Assembly: GCA_002698945.1 (NCBI GenBank)
Contig: NZZV01000011.1
Coordinates: 1-44,298, forward strand
Origin: Acidimicrobiaceae bacterium
Lineage (GTDB): Bacteria; Actinomycetota; Acidimicrobiia; Acidimicrobiales; Ilumatobacteraceae
Direction: 5' to 3'
Length of the DNA stretch: 44,298 nucleotides
Shown: one piece after another, positions 27,155 to 35,370 of the stretch
Layout of the letters: each line of letters begins with the position of its first letter
How positions within the stretch are numbered: position 1 is the first letter of the stretch
Notes under the pieces: model-generated
Databases searched by the model: none
The model's input: the letters and a program-made list of their open reading frames with translations, nothing else
What the model was told of the DNA's origin: nothing
Program-made: the position numbers and the translations under genes

Positions 27155-28327
27155 ATGCTCGCTTTCACCTTCCCCGGACAGGGGTCGCAGCGCCCGGGTA
27201 TGGGACGCCCCTGGGTCGACCACGACAGCTGGGAACTCGTCGACGAAGCGAGCGAGGTCGCCGGCCGCGACGTCGGGGCCCTGCTCCTCGATGCCGACGC
27301 CGACGAACTCCGCGACACGCGGAACGCGCAGCTCACGACCTTCGTCTCGAGCCTGATGGTGCTCGACGCCGTCGAGCGGCTCGGCATCGACGCCGGCTTC
27401 TGCGCCGGCCACTCGCTCGGCGAGTACACCGCGCTCGCCGCCACCGGCGCGTTGGGGTTCCAGGAAGGCGTCGTGCTCGTGTCCGAACGGGCCGCCGCGA
27501 TGCACGACGCCGGCGCCGAACGTGAAGGCACCATGGCGGCGGTGCTCGGCCTCGACGACGATCAGGTGGACGTCGCCTGCAACCTCGCCGACGCCGACGT
27601 CTGGGTCGCCAACTTCAACGCTCCCGGTCAGGTCGTGATCGCCGGCTCACCGGCCGGCGTCGACGCTGCCGGCCGCCACGCGAAGGATCTCGGCGCCAAA
27701 CGGGTGATGCCGCTGCAGGTCTCCGGTGCGTTCCACACCGCGTTCATGACGCCGGCCCGCGAGCGACTCCGCGACGCCCTCGCCGCCGCCGACATCCGCG
27801 ATGCCGACATCCCGGTCGTGTCGAACGTCGATGCCAAGGCCCACGATCGCGGCGACGAGTGGCCCGCGCTGCTGTCGGCCCAGCTCGCCAGTCCGGTCCG
27901 CTGGAAGCACTGCCTGCAGACGCTCGCCTCGCTCGGCGTCACCGAGTTCGCCGAACTCGGGCCGGGCGGTGTCCTGACCGGCATGGCCAAGCGCAGCGTC
28001 GACGGGGCACGCACCATCTCGGTCGCGACCCCCGACGACCTCGACAAACTCGTCGCGTGGCTCGGCGGCGCCGCTGATGCCGACACGTCGACGATCGAGG
28101 GTGAACACCTCTTCGCCGTCGAGCGGCTCGTCGTGTCACCCGCCGCCGGCATCTTCACACCGGCCTCGATCGCCTCCGGCGACCAGATCGAGGTCGGCAC
28201 CGTGATCGGACGCGTCGGCGACCACGAGGTGCGGTCGCCGTTTCGCGGGATCCTGCAGAGTTTCATCGCCGTCGACACCGAGCGTGTCACCTCGCGTCAG
28301 CCGATCGCCTGGCTGCGCACCGACTGA
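27155..28327 (+). CDS. fabD: Malonyl-CoA:ACP transacylase with extra C-terminal biotinyl/lipoyl-like domain
   Basis: FabD moves malonyl from CoA to the acyl carrier protein to supply fatty-acid elongation. The 390-residue product has the catalytic domain at residues 1-300: FTFPGQGSQRPGM, nucleophile Ser87 in GHSLGEYTALAATGAL, catalytic His194 in SGAFHTAFM and ELGPGGVLTGM. This is about 80-90 residues longer than usual. The surplus (about 315-390) reads like a biotinyl/lipoyl hammerhead: VVSPAAGIFTP, SGDQIEVGTVIGRVGDHEV, then RSPFRGILQSFIAVDTERV. The beta-turn that would carry the modified Lys is GDHE, so no modification is expected. A leaderless promoter lies directly upstream; fabH, fabG, acpP and fabF follow on the same strand. 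Confidence 0.93.
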   Translation: MLAFTFPGQGSQRPGMGRPWVDHDSWELVDEASEVAGRDVGALLLDADADELRDTRNAQLTTFVSSLMVLDAVERLGIDAGFCAGHSLGEYTALAATGALGFQEGVVLVSERAAAMHDAGAEREGTMAAVLGLDDDQVDVACNLADADVWVANFNAPGQVVIAGSPAGVDAAGRHAKDLGAKRVMPLQVSGAFHTAFMTPARERLRDALAAADIRDADIPVVSNVDAKAHDRGDEWPALLSAQLASPVRWKHCLQTLASLGVTEFAELGPGGVLTGMAKRSVDGARTISVATPDDLDKLVAWLGGAADADTSTIEGEHLFAVERLVVSPAAGIFTPASIASGDQIEVGTVIGRVGDHEVRSPFRGILQSFIAVDTERVTSRQPIAWLRTD

Positions 28328-28348
28328 AGGCATCAGGGGGTTACCAAC

Positions 28349-29302
28349 ATGCCAGCCATCCGACCCGGCGCCACCGGTGCCGTCATCTCCGGCTGGGGAA
28401 CCGCGCTTCCCGAGAAGGTGATTTCCAACGACGAACTCGCGGCCACGATGGACACGAGCGATGAGTGGATCCGGACCCGGACCGGGATCCACGAACGGCG
28501 CGTCGGCGGCTCGACCGCCGGCCTGTCGGTCGAGTCCGGGCGCCAGGCGCTCGAGATGGCCGGGCTGACACCCGACCGCATCGACGTGCTCGTCCTCGCC
28601 ACGACGACGCCCGACAAGCAGTGGGGCACCGCGTCGCTCGTGCAACACGAACTCGGCCTGTCGTGCGGCGCGATCGAGGTGAACGCGGCCTGCTCGGGTT
28701 TCATGTACGGCCTCGTCCAGGCCCACGGGATGATCGCCATGGGGGCCGACCGGGCGCTCGTGATCGGTACCGACACGCTGTCGCGCATCACCGACTGGGA
28801 CGATCGTGGCACCGCTCCCCTGTTCGCCGACGGCTCGGGTGCCGTCGTGCTCGAGGCGGTCGACGGCCCCGGCCAGCTGCTCGCCTGGGACCTCGACGCC
28901 GACGGGTCGCTGCTGCCGATCCTGTGGGCCGACGTCGGCGGCACGATCAAGATGGAGGGCAAGGAGGTCTTCCGGCGGGCGGTGCGACTGATGGTCGACT
29001 CCGCCGAGAAGGCCATGACCCAGGCGGGGATCACCGCCGACGACGTGTCGCTCGTCGTGCCGCACCAGGCGAACATCCGCATCATCCAGGCCGCCTGCGA
29101 CCGACTCGGCATCCCGATCGAGCGCGCTGCCACGGTCCTCCACCGCACCGGGAACACGTCGTCGGCGTCGATCCCGCTCGCGCTCGCCGACGCACTCGAC
29201 GCCGGTCGGGTCCAGCACGGCGACCTCGTCCTGCTCGTCGGCTTCGGCGGCGGCATGACAGCCGGGAGCTGCGTCCTGCGCTGGGGTGGTGGCGTCGAGT
29301 GA
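28349..29302 (+). CDS. fabH: 3-oxoacyl-ACP synthase III (KAS III)
   Basis: FabH starts fatty-acid synthesis by condensing a primer acyl-CoA with malonyl-ACP. The 317-residue enzyme has the thiolase-fold catalytic triad: Cys115 in VNAACSGFMYGL, His239 in VPHQANIRII and Asn269 in GNTSSASIPLAL. It also has the N-terminal TSDEWIRTRTGI motif that contacts CoA and the C-terminal GFGGGMTAGSCVLRW. ATG 28349 follows an AGGGGG Shine-Dalgarno and lies 21 nt after fabD. Its stop codon overlaps the fabG start (GTGA). Primer preference (straight or branched) cannot be read from the sequence. Confidence 0.95.
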   Translation: MPAIRPGATGAVISGWGTALPEKVISNDELAATMDTSDEWIRTRTGIHERRVGGSTAGLSVESGRQALEMAGLTPDRIDVLVLATTTPDKQWGTASLVQHELGLSCGAIEVNAACSGFMYGLVQAHGMIAMGADRALVIGTDTLSRITDWDDRGTAPLFADGSGAVVLEAVDGPGQLLAWDLDADGSLLPILWADVGGTIKMEGKEVFRRAVRLMVDSAEKAMTQAGITADDVSLVVPHQANIRIIQAACDRLGIPIERAATVLHRTGNTSSASIPLALADALDAGRVQHGDLVLLVGFGGGMTAGSCVLRWGGGVE

Positions 29303-30042
29303 GCGATCCGACCACGAACGAACCCACGACGGCCGAACCGCGGATCGTCCTGATCACCGGCGGGTCGCGCGGCATCGGGCTCGCCTGCGCCGAACGCTTC
29401 CGCTCGCTCGGCGACCACGTCGCCGTCACCTACCACTCGTCGCCGCCGCCGGACGGGTTCTTCGGCGTCAAGTGCGACGTCACCGACACCGAGCAGGTCG
29501 ACGCCGCCTTCTCCGCCGTCGAGAACGAGTTCGGCGGTCCGGTCGAGATCCTCGTCTCGAACGCCGGCGTCACCCGCGACACCCTGCTGCTCCGGATGAG
29601 CGAAGACGACTTCGCATCCGTCATCGACGCCAACCTGACCGCGTCGTACCGGGTCACCAAACGCGCGGCGCGCGGCATGCTCAAGGCCCGGAAGGGCCGG
29701 ATCGTGCTGATGTCATCCGTCGTCGGCCTGCTCGGCGCACCCGGCCAGGCGAACTACGCGGCGTCGAAGGCCGGCCTCGTCGGGCTGGCCCGTTCGCTCG
29801 CCCGAGAGCTCGGGTCGCGTGGCATCACCGTCAACGTGGTGGCACCGGGCCCGGTTGCGACCGACATGACGGCCGCGCTCGGCGACGACCGTCTCGCCGC
29901 CATCGTCGCCGCCGTACCGCTCGAACGCGCCGCGACACCCGACGAGATCGCCGGCGCGGTCGCGTTCTTGGCGTCGGCCGACGCCGCCTACATCACCGGT
30001 GCCGTCCTCCCCGTCGACGGCGGCCTCGGCATGGGTCACTGA
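29299..30042 (+). CDS. fabG: 3-oxoacyl-ACP reductase
   Basis: FabG reduces 3-oxoacyl-ACP with NADPH in each elongation cycle. The 247-residue short-chain dehydrogenase has the cofactor loop TGGSRGIG (about 20-27), NAG (88-90), the ANLTASYRVT segment with structural Asn, Ser140 in MSSVVG, and the YxxxK pair Tyr153/Lys157 in ANYAASKAG. It ends with DGGLGMGH. GTG 29299 overlaps the fabH stop, so translation is coupled. A polar 14-residue extension precedes the Rossmann fold. The fab operon context makes the fatty-acid role more likely than any other SDR activity. Confidence 0.93.
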   Translation: MSDPTTNEPTTAEPRIVLITGGSRGIGLACAERFRSLGDHVAVTYHSSPPPDGFFGVKCDVTDTEQVDAAFSAVENEFGGPVEILVSNAGVTRDTLLLRMSEDDFASVIDANLTASYRVTKRAARGMLKARKGRIVLMSSVVGLLGAPGQANYAASKAGLVGLARSLARELGSRGITVNVVAPGPVATDMTAALGDDRLAAIVAAVPLERAATPDEIAGAVAFLASADAAYITGAVLPVDGGLGMGH

Positions 30043-30073
30043 CCCGAAGCACCACCACTCACCCGGGCGGTCC

Positions 30074-30079
30074 TACACT
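30074..30079 (+). promoter_or_regulatory. Possible internal promoter -10 (TACACT) before acpP
   Basis: TACACT lies 33 nt before the acpP start in the 70-nt fabG-acpP gap, which also contains the AAGGAG Shine-Dalgarno used by acpP. An extra promoter would fit the high ACP demand; no clear -35 is present. Confidence 0.35.
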
Positions 30080-30112
30080 GTGGAGCCGCCCACCAAGCAA
30101 GGAGACAATCCG

Positions 30113-30349
30113 TTGGATCAAGAACTGTTCGCCCGCTTTCAGAAGTGCGCCGTCGAGGTGCTCTCGGTCTCCGAGGACCAGGTGACGCCCGACGCCAAGT
30201 TCGGTGACGACCTCGACGCCGACAGCCTCGACCTGGTCGAGCTCGTCATGGCGCTCGAGGAGGAATTCGGGGTCGAGGTCCCCGAGGACGAACTCGAAGG
30301 CATCGAGACCGTCGGCCAGGCCTACGAGCTGGTCGCAGCGAAGCTCTGA
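30113..30349 (+). CDS. acpP: Acyl carrier protein
   Basis: ACP holds the growing acyl chain on its 4'-phosphopantetheine arm. The 78-residue acidic protein has the attachment motif DDLDADSLDLVELVMALEEE with Ser38, and the four-helix pattern ending VGQAYELVAAKL. The start is TTG 30113, supported by an AAGGAG Shine-Dalgarno 8 nt upstream and by homologue length; a longer in-frame extension would run into fabG. fabF begins 8 nt after its stop. Confidence 0.96.
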   Translation: MDQELFARFQKCAVEVLSVSEDQVTPDAKFGDDLDADSLDLVELVMALEEEFGVEVPEDELEGIETVGQAYELVAAKL

Positions 30350-30357
30350 GCGACGGG

Positions 30358-31545
30358 ATGCAGGGTCAGGGCCGCCGGGTCGCGATCACCGGGCTCGGCG
30401 TCGTCGCGCCGTGCGGACTGGGCAAGCAGGCCTTCTGGGACGGCCTCCTCGGGCCGGGTCTCGACGGTGTCGGTCGGCTGTCCGCCATCGACGACTGGGA
30501 CCCGTCGCCGTACTACGAGTCGCCGAAGGTCGCCCGCCGCGCCGACGGTGTCGAGCAGTACGCGATCGCGGCCGCCGCCGAGGCGCTCGAACAGTCGGGT
30601 GAGCTCAGCGTCGATCCCTCGCGGATCGGCACGATCTTCGGAACGGGCGTCGGCGGCATCCACACGCTCGAGGAGCAGATCGCGGTCCGCATCGAGAAGG
30701 GCGAACGTCGCGTGTCGCCGTTCCTCGTGCCGATGATGATGGCCAACGCACCCGGCGCGGCCGTCTCGATGCGCCACGGCTTCCAGGGCCCGTGCGAGAC
30801 CATCGTCACCGCCTGCGCGGCGGGGACCCACGCCCTGACCTACGCAGCCCGGCTGATCGCCTGGGGGCTCGCCGACGCGGTCGTCGGTGGCGGCTCCGAG
30901 CACGCCGGCACGGTCACGGCACTCGCCGGATTCGGCAACATGACCGCCCTGTCGTCATCCGGCACGAGCCGTCCGTTCGACACCGATCGCGACGGCTTCG
31001 TCATGGGCGAGGGCGCGGCGGCCTTCGTGCTCGAGGAGTGGGAGACCGCCGTGGCCCGTGGCGCCACGATCATCGGTGAGGTACTCGGTGGCGGCAGTAC
31101 CGCCGACGCCCACCACATCACGGCCCCGTCACCCGGCGGCGTCGGGGCGATCCAGTGCATGCGCCTGGCACTCGACGACGCCGGAATTTCGCCGGCCGAC
31201 ATCAAGCAGATCAACGCGCACGGGACCTCGACCCCGCTGAACGACGCAGCCGAGGCCGCGGCCATCGCCGAGGTGTTCGGGGCCCACGCCGTTCCGGTCG
31301 TCTCGACCAAGGGGGTCACCGGCCACGCGCTCGGTGCCGCCGGCGCACTCGAGGCGGCCGCGGTACTGCTGTCGTTCGAACACGGCGTCGTCCCGCCGAC
31401 CGCCAACACCAAGGTGCTCGACGACGACATGCAGATCGACCTCGTGACCGGCTCACCTCGTGACTGGACACCTGGCCCGACGATCTCCAACAACTTCGGG
31501 TTCGGCGGACACAACGGCAGCATCGTGCTCGGCCCGGCGAGCTGA
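30358..31545 (+). CDS. fabF: 3-oxoacyl-ACP synthase II (KAS II)
   Basis: FabF elongates acyl-ACP by decarboxylative condensation with malonyl-ACP. The 395-residue protein has nucleophile Cys153 in VTACAAGTHAL, His288 in INAHGTSTPLND, and the second catalytic pair in STKGVTGHALGAAGALE (Lys318, His323), ending NNFGFGGHNGSIVL. ATG 30358 lies 8 nt after acpP. It is the last gene of the fab operon; fabZ is convergent 43 nt away. The missing step in this cluster is the enoyl-ACP reductase, which must be encoded elsewhere. Confidence 0.95.
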   Translation: MQGQGRRVAITGLGVVAPCGLGKQAFWDGLLGPGLDGVGRLSAIDDWDPSPYYESPKVARRADGVEQYAIAAAAEALEQSGELSVDPSRIGTIFGTGVGGIHTLEEQIAVRIEKGERRVSPFLVPMMMANAPGAAVSMRHGFQGPCETIVTACAAGTHALTYAARLIAWGLADAVVGGGSEHAGTVTALAGFGNMTALSSSGTSRPFDTDRDGFVMGEGAAAFVLEEWETAVARGATIIGEVLGGGSTADAHHITAPSPGGVGAIQCMRLALDDAGISPADIKQINAHGTSTPLNDAAEAAAIAEVFGAHAVPVVSTKGVTGHALGAAGALEAAAVLLSFEHGVVPPTANTKVLDDDMQIDLVTGSPRDWTPGPTISNNFGFGGHNGSIVLGPAS

Positions 31546-31564
31546 CACAGCTCACGAGGGGCGG

Positions 31565-31586
31565 GCCGGCGAGTCGATCGACCGGC
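31565..31586. terminator. Weak hairpin between convergent fabF and fabZ
   Basis: GCCGG (31565-31569) pairs with CCGGC (31582-31586) across a 12-nt loop in the 43-nt convergent gap. The stem is short and there is no U-tract, so this is a tentative bidirectional terminator. Confidence 0.25.
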
Positions 31587-31588
31587 GC

Positions 31589-32026
31589 TCAGCGTCCGGT
31601 GATGCTCGTCTCCTGATCGACGACCACGAACATCAGGTTCGCCTCGGTCGCCACCTCCCCGTTCAGCAGCGCCCTGCCGTTGCCCTTGCCCGCTCGTGTA
31701 CTGAGCCGCGTCATCTCGCATTCGATGACGAGTTCGTCGCCGGGACCGACCTGGCGGCGGAATCGAGCACCATCGAGCCCACCGAACAGCGGGAGCTTGC
31801 CGGCGAAGCGTTCGTCGGCGAGCACGGCGAGCGCGCCGACCTGGGCGATCGCCTCGCACATCAGCACGCCCGGCAGCGTCGGGCGCCCGGGGAAGTGACC
31901 GGCGAAGAAGAACTCCTCGCCCGTGAGGCGCCAGCGGCCGCGAGCGGACACGCCTGGAACGAGATCGATGACCTCGTCGACGAAGAGGAACGGTGGGCGA
32001 TGTGGGAGCAGTTCATCGGGACGCAC
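31589..32026 (-). CDS. fabZ: 3-hydroxyacyl-ACP dehydratase
   Basis: FabZ removes water from 3-hydroxyacyl-ACP. The 145-residue hot-dog-fold protein has LLPHRPPFLFVDEVIDLVPG at its start, the catalytic His44 in FFAGHFPGRPTLPGVLM and Glu58 in CEAIAQ. A FGGLDGARFRRQVGPGDELV segment follows. GTG 32026 is chosen because the product then begins directly at the conserved RPDELLPHR and a TACGCT -10 element lies 7 nt upstream. It is convergent to fabF, so this dehydratase is controlled apart from the main operon. Confidence 0.93.
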   Translation of the reverse strand: MRPDELLPHRPPFLFVDEVIDLVPGVSARGRWRLTGEEFFFAGHFPGRPTLPGVLMCEAIAQVGALAVLADERFAGKLPLFGGLDGARFRRQVGPGDELVIECEMTRLSTRAGKGNGRALLNGEVATEANLMFVVVDQETSITGR

Positions 32027-32033
32027 GGCACGG

Positions 32034-32039
32034 AGCGTA
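32034..32039 (-). promoter_or_regulatory. fabZ -10 element (TACGCT), leaderless
   Basis: TACGCT on the minus strand with 7 nt to GTG 32026; predicted leaderless transcript. The hexamer is identical to that of the RDD gene. Confidence 0.5.
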
Positions 32040-32236
32040 CGCGACGCGGACCGGCGGCCCGGTGAACGTCGTCGGTTCACGTCGAGTTGACGCGATCCTG
32101 AGCCGTCTGGCCGCAGCGGGTGGGATTTCACGTCGGGTGACCGTGCCGACGCCACCACTCCTTGTGCCACAAATCAGCTGATCACAGCGTTTTCTCAAGA
32201 TTTCTTCGGAGATCTGGCAAGTGGTGTCACGCAGAG

Positions 32237-32245
32237 TGCTAATGT
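32237..32245 (+). promoter_or_regulatory. Extended -10 promoter of candidate leader RNA
   Basis: TGCTAATGT is a TGN-extended -10 (TAATGT) in a locally AT-rich stretch (32160-32245) that stands out in this GC-rich window. Two palindromes lie upstream, TTGTGCCACAA (32162-32172) and ATCAGCTGAT (32173-32182), and may be operators. Predicted start of transcription is about 32252. Confidence 0.5.
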
Positions 32246-32284
32246 TCCCACTGACCGTTTGTCCCAGGTCGGAAGGAGGCAATC

Positions 32285-32308
32285 ATGCACTACGTCAGGC
32301 CATGCTGA
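32285..32308 (+). CDS. Seven-codon ORF (MHYVRPC) with consensus Shine-Dalgarno
   Basis: ATG 32285 to TGA 32308 encodes MHYVRPC. The ribosome site AAGGAGG (32273-32279) is the full anti-Shine-Dalgarno complement with ideal 5-nt spacing, the strongest in the window. Such a strong site for a 7-residue product suggests a leader peptide whose translation, not its product, matters. The terminal Cys codon is notable because short cysteine-rich leader ORFs act as attenuators in mycobacteria, but no downstream gene is visible. Confidence 0.4.
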   Translation: MHYVRPC

Positions 32309-32474
32309 TTCCACTCGCGGCGATGACGCCGGGAGGGTCACAGCGCGCAGGTGCCTCCGCACGCTGAGCGACCGGAACGGCATCGTCGTCGCCTCTTCAT
32401 CTGATCGGCGTCGAGCGCGGATGACCCGTGGGGCAACGTCACCCGCAACCGCCGCTGATCACACCGAAAGCCAA

Positions 32475-32500
32475 CGGGGACCCGGGCGACCGGGTCCCCG
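32475..32500. terminator. Strong bidirectional hairpin downstream of trpA
   Basis: A perfect 11-bp GC-rich stem, CGGGGACCCGG / CCGGGTCCCCG, with a GCGA tetraloop. No U-tract is present on either strand, common in high-GC Actinobacteria. It lies 65 nt after the trpA stop on the minus strand and at the end of the predicted plus-strand leader RNA, so it may serve both. Confidence 0.7.
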
Positions 32501-32531
32501 TGACGCGCTCGCTGGTCGCACACCCGTGGCT

Positions 32532-32578
32532 CGTGTCAGTCACGGTCGAGACAGTCACGCCGTGTCAGTCACGGTCGA
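32532..32578. repeat. Duplicated 3' tip of trpA
   Basis: An 18-bp direct repeat, CGTGTCAGTCACGGTCGA, at 32532-32549 and 32561-32578 (29-bp period). The second copy includes the trpA stop codon and last codons; the first lies just downstream of the gene. It looks like a small tandem duplication. Confidence 0.7.
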
Positions 32579-33389
32579 TGGCGGCGCGCACCTCGGCGAC
32601 ATAGTCGCCGACAGCATCAGGACCGTGATCGATGAGACGTCGCATCATCGAAGCGCCCTGGATCACACCGTCGGCGACCCGCGTCGCCTCGTACGCCTGG
32701 GCGGCATTCGAGACGCCGACGCCCACCAGCACGGGGACGTCGGTGATCGCCTTCAGCCGACCGGCGAGCGCCGTCGCCGTTGCGGCCAGCTGGTCACGCT
32801 CCCCCGTCACGCCCAGCACGCCGACCGAGTAGAGGAAGCCGCGTGCTCGCGCCGCAACACGCGGCAATCGGTCGTCTGGCGCGGTCGGCGCGGCGAGCAT
32901 CACCGTCTCGACACCCTCGTGATCAGCTGCACGCGTCCACGGCTCCGACTCCTCGAGCGGCAGGTCGGGCAGGATGCAGCCGGAGACGCCGGCTTCGACG
33001 AGGCGGTGGGCGAACCGACGGTGGCCGTCGTGGTGGACGAGATTGTAGTACGTCATCACCAGCAGCGGGATCTCGACGTCGAGGGACGGCACCTCGTCGA
33101 GGACCGCAGCGGGTGTCGCGCCCCGGTCGAGTGCCGCCTGCGACGCCTGTTGGATGACCGGTCCGTCCATCACCGGATCGGAGAACGGGATCCCGATCTC
33201 CACGGCGTCGGCGCCACGAGCCGCGCAGGCACGGATCGCGTCCTGCCAGCCGGGATAGCCACCGGTGATGTACGGCACGAGCAGCTTGTGCCCCGCATCG
33301 CGCTTGGCGCGGAACTCCGTCTCGATCCGGCCGATTCGTTGGTCGACGCTCGATGTACCGGCCGACTGGTCGCTCGACGTGCCGGTCAC
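32565..33389 (-). CDS. trpA: Tryptophan synthase alpha subunit
   Basis: TrpA cleaves indole-3-glycerol phosphate and passes indole to TrpB through a tunnel. The 274-residue TIM barrel has catalytic Glu64 and Asp75 in [15 protein letters not shown] (spaced 11 residues as in Salmonella Glu49/Asp60). It also has the loop-6 region [18 protein letters not shown] and a phosphate-binding [12 protein letters not shown] 33389 overlaps the trpB stop (GTGA), so the two subunits are translationally coupled. A short Thr/Ser-rich extension (about 15 residues) precedes the first barrel helix. Confidence 0.96.
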   Translation of the reverse strand: MTGTSSDQSAGTSSVDQRIGRIETEFRAKRDAGHKLLVPYITGGYPGWQDAIRACAARGADAVEIGIPFSDPVMDGPVIQQASQAALDRGATPAAVLDEVPSLDVEIPLLVMTYYNLVHHDGHRRFAHRLVEAGVSGCILPDLPLEESEPWTRAADHEGVETVMLAAPTAPDDRLPRVAARARGFLYSVGVLGVTGERDQLAATATALAGRLKAITDVPVLVGVGVSNAAQAYEATRVADGVIQGASMMRRLIDHGPDAVGDYVAEVRAAIDRD

Positions 33390-34612
33390 GCGTCGCCTCG
33401 ATCGCCGAGCACGTCCATCATCTGGGCGACGTCCTTGTCGCCACGTCCGGACAGGTTGACCACCACCGTCTGGCCCTGCATGGTGTGTCCCTCGCGGCTC
33501 AGCCAGGCGATCGCATGGGCCGACTCGAGCGCCGGGATGATGCCCTCGGTCCGTGAGAGGAGCTGGAACGCCTCGACGACCTCGTCGTCGGTGACGTTGG
33601 GGTACTCGGCTCGGCCGATCGACGAGAGCCAGGAGTGTTCCGGGCCGACGCCCGGGTAGTCGAGCCCGGCCGAGATCGAGACCGCCTCTTCGACCTGGCC
33701 GTACTCGTCCTGCATCAGGTAGCTGCGCATCCCGTGGACGACGCCGGGAACACCGTGTCGTACCGCTGCGCCGCCGGCGGGCTCGACGCCGACCAGTCGG
33801 GCGTCGGTGTCGACGAAGCCGGCGAAGATCCCGATCGCGTTCGATCCGCCACCGACGCACGCCACGACGACGTCGGGGTCGGCACCGGTCGCGGCGCGGC
33901 ACTGTTCGCGCGCCTCGTCACCGATAACCCGATGGAACTGTCGCACCATCCAGGGGTACGGGTGCGGTCCCATCACCGAACCGAGGCAGTAGTGCGAGTC
34001 GCCGACGGTCGCGACCCAATCGCGCATCGCTTCGTTGACGGCGTCTTTCAGCGTCCTCGACCCCGAGTGCACCGCCTCGACCTCGGCGCCGAGGAGACGC
34101 ATCCGGAACACGTTGAGCGCCTGCCGGTCGACGTCGACGGCGCCCATGTACACCTTGCACTCGAGGCCCATCAGCGCCGCCGCGGTCGCGGTGGCGACAC
34201 CGTGCTGCCCTGCTCCCGTCTCGGCGACGAGGCGGGTCTTGCCCATCCGCTTGGCCAGCAACGCCTGGCCGAGGACGTTGTTGATCTTGTGCGATCCGGT
34301 GTGGTTGAGGTCTTCGCGCTTCATGAACACCCGCAGCCCGAGGTGCTCGCTCAGCCGGAAGCACTCCGTGAGCATCGAGGGACGCCCGGCGTAGTCGCGC
34401 AGGATCGTGTCGAGGTCGTCGCGGAAGGCCGGATCGGCCCAGGCTTCGCGGAAGCCGGCCTCGAGTTCCTGGCAGGCGGGGACGAGTGTCTCCGGGACGA
34501 AGCGGCCGCCGAACTCGCCGAACCGGCCGGTCGAGTCGGGTTCGGACATGAGTGAGTCGGCGTCGAAGCGGGTCGGGGTCGTGGTGGTGTCGGTGATCGT
34601 GCTGTCGGTCAT
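33386..34612 (-). CDS. trpB: Tryptophan synthase beta subunit
   Basis: TrpB joins indole and serine to make tryptophan using pyridoxal phosphate. The 408-residue protein has the Schiff-base Lys109 in [14 protein letters not shown], the phosphate-binding [10 protein letters not shown] loop, ETGAGQHG, and the C-terminal RGDKD segment. Start is ATG 34612. The first ~28 residues (Thr-rich, [18 protein letters not shown]) extend beyond the canonical [13 protein letters not shown] start; Met22 is an alternative start. It lies 34 nt after trpF and overlaps trpA. Confidence 0.96.
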   Translation of the reverse strand: MTDSTITDTTTTPTRFDADSLMSEPDSTGRFGEFGGRFVPETLVPACQELEAGFREAWADPAFRDDLDTILRDYAGRPSMLTECFRLSEHLGLRVFMKREDLNHTGSHKINNVLGQALLAKRMGKTRLVAETGAGQHGVATATAAALMGLECKVYMGAVDVDRQALNVFRMRLLGAEVEAVHSGSRTLKDAVNEAMRDWVATVGDSHYCLGSVMGPHPYPWMVRQFHRVIGDEAREQCRAATGADPDVVVACVGGGSNAIGIFAGFVDTDARLVGVEPAGGAAVRHGVPGVVHGMRSYLMQDEYGQVEEAVSISAGLDYPGVGPEHSWLSSIGRAEYPNVTDDEVVEAFQLLSRTEGIIPALESAHAIAWLSREGHTMQGQTVVVNLSGRGDKDVAQMMDVLGDRGDA

Positions 34613-34646
34613 GGTGGTGTGGTCCGGGGGTTCGGGGGTGTCGGGA

Positions 34647-35303
34647 CTACTCGTCGGCCCAGTCGTAGGGCAGGTCGTCGGGACCGAGGTACGGCGTCGG
34701 CGCCGCGGCGCGGGCGTTGGCGATGAAGCGACGAACGAGCGCGGCGTCCTTGCGGCCGGGCGACTGTTCGACGCCCGTGGCGACGTCGACGCCCCACGGC
34801 TCGACCGCCTGGATCGCTGCGCCGACGTTGTCGGGGTCGAGCCCGCCGGCCAGGATCAGTCGGACCGTGTCGGGGACGTCACTGACGATGTTCCAATCGA
34901 ACAACTTGCCGGTGCCACCGCCGGGCGAATCGACCATCACCAGGTCGGTGCCGTACTGATCGGCACGGGCGAGATGCGGCGAGTCGGCACCGAAGGCCTT
35001 GATCACGTACCGCACGTTGTGAGCGATCTCTCGCGACTGCTCCGGGGTCTCCCGGCCGTGGAGTTGGACCGCCTTGACCCCCGACCGGTTGGCGATCTCC
35101 ACGACGCGCGAGGGATGTTCGTCCCGGAAGATGCCGACGGTCAGGACCTCGGGTGGCAGCCGACGGGTGATGTCGTAGGCGATCTGGGGTGCGATCTGGC
35201 GCGTCGACCCGGGGACGAAGTTGAACCCGACCGCATCAGCGCCCATCGCCACGGCGAACAGCGCGTCGTCTTCGTTGGTGATCCCACAGATCTTCACGAA
35301 CAT
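34647..35303 (-). CDS. trpF: Phosphoribosylanthranilate isomerase (dedicated TrpF)
   Basis: TrpF converts phosphoribosylanthranilate to CdRP, the step before TrpC. The 218-residue barrel has catalytic Cys6 in [13 protein letters not shown], Asp125 in [23 protein letters not shown], and the phosphate-binding [10 protein letters not shown] and [16 protein letters not shown]. Many Actinobacteria (Streptomyces, Mycobacterium) lack trpF and use bifunctional PriA; a dedicated enzyme here is therefore informative. A TAGGAT -10 element 9 nt before ATG 35303 gives trpFBA its own promoter, needed because trpC is cut off by an opposite-strand gene. Confidence 0.95.
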   Translation of the reverse strand: MFVKICGITNEDDALFAVAMGADAVGFNFVPGSTRQIAPQIAYDITRRLPPEVLTVGIFRDEHPSRVVEIANRSGVKAVQLHGRETPEQSREIAHNVRYVIKAFGADSPHLARADQYGTDLVMVDSPGGGTGKLFDWNIVSDVPDTVRLILAGGLDPDNVGAAIQAVEPWGVDVATGVEQSPGRKDAALVRRFIANARAAAPTPYLGPDDLPYDWADE

Positions 35304-35312
35304 GTGCGATCG

Positions 35313-35318
35313 ATCCTA
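35313..35318 (-). promoter_or_regulatory. trpFBA -10 element (TAGGAT)
   Basis: TAGGAT on the minus strand with 9 nt to ATG 35303. Predicted leader is 2-3 nt or none, so classic trp attenuation by a leader peptide is not possible from this promoter. Confidence 0.5.
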
Positions 35319-35370
35319 TGCGAGTCCCCCGCCCCTCACGCGGTCCGTTCGCCCGGGACCCCCACCGCCC

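Larger units (their letters stand above)
32252..32500 (+). ncRNA. Candidate small RNA or attenuator leader in the fabZ-trpA intergenic region
   Basis: This is the main content of the 538-nt gene-free stretch 32027-32564. A ~250-nt plus-strand transcript is predicted from the extended -10 (32237-32245) to the strong hairpin at 32475-32500. It contains a perfect Shine-Dalgarno with a 7-codon ORF (32285-32308) and a 7-nt sequence, TGCCTCC (32352-32358), complementary to the Shine-Dalgarno region GGAGGCA (32275-32281), so the ribosome site could be sequestered. No plus-strand gene follows before 35578. I recognise no known RNA family; tmRNA, RNase P RNA and 6S hallmarks are absent. All of this is prediction from sequence. 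Confidence 0.4.

Noticed and set aside
32262-32290. Resemblance to the SRP RNA apical loop (CAGGTC-GGAAGGA-GGCA)
   Set aside because: One C of the invariant stem is missing, the AGCA side reads GGCA, and no long pairing arms flank it; a Shine-Dalgarno explains GGAAGGAGG better.
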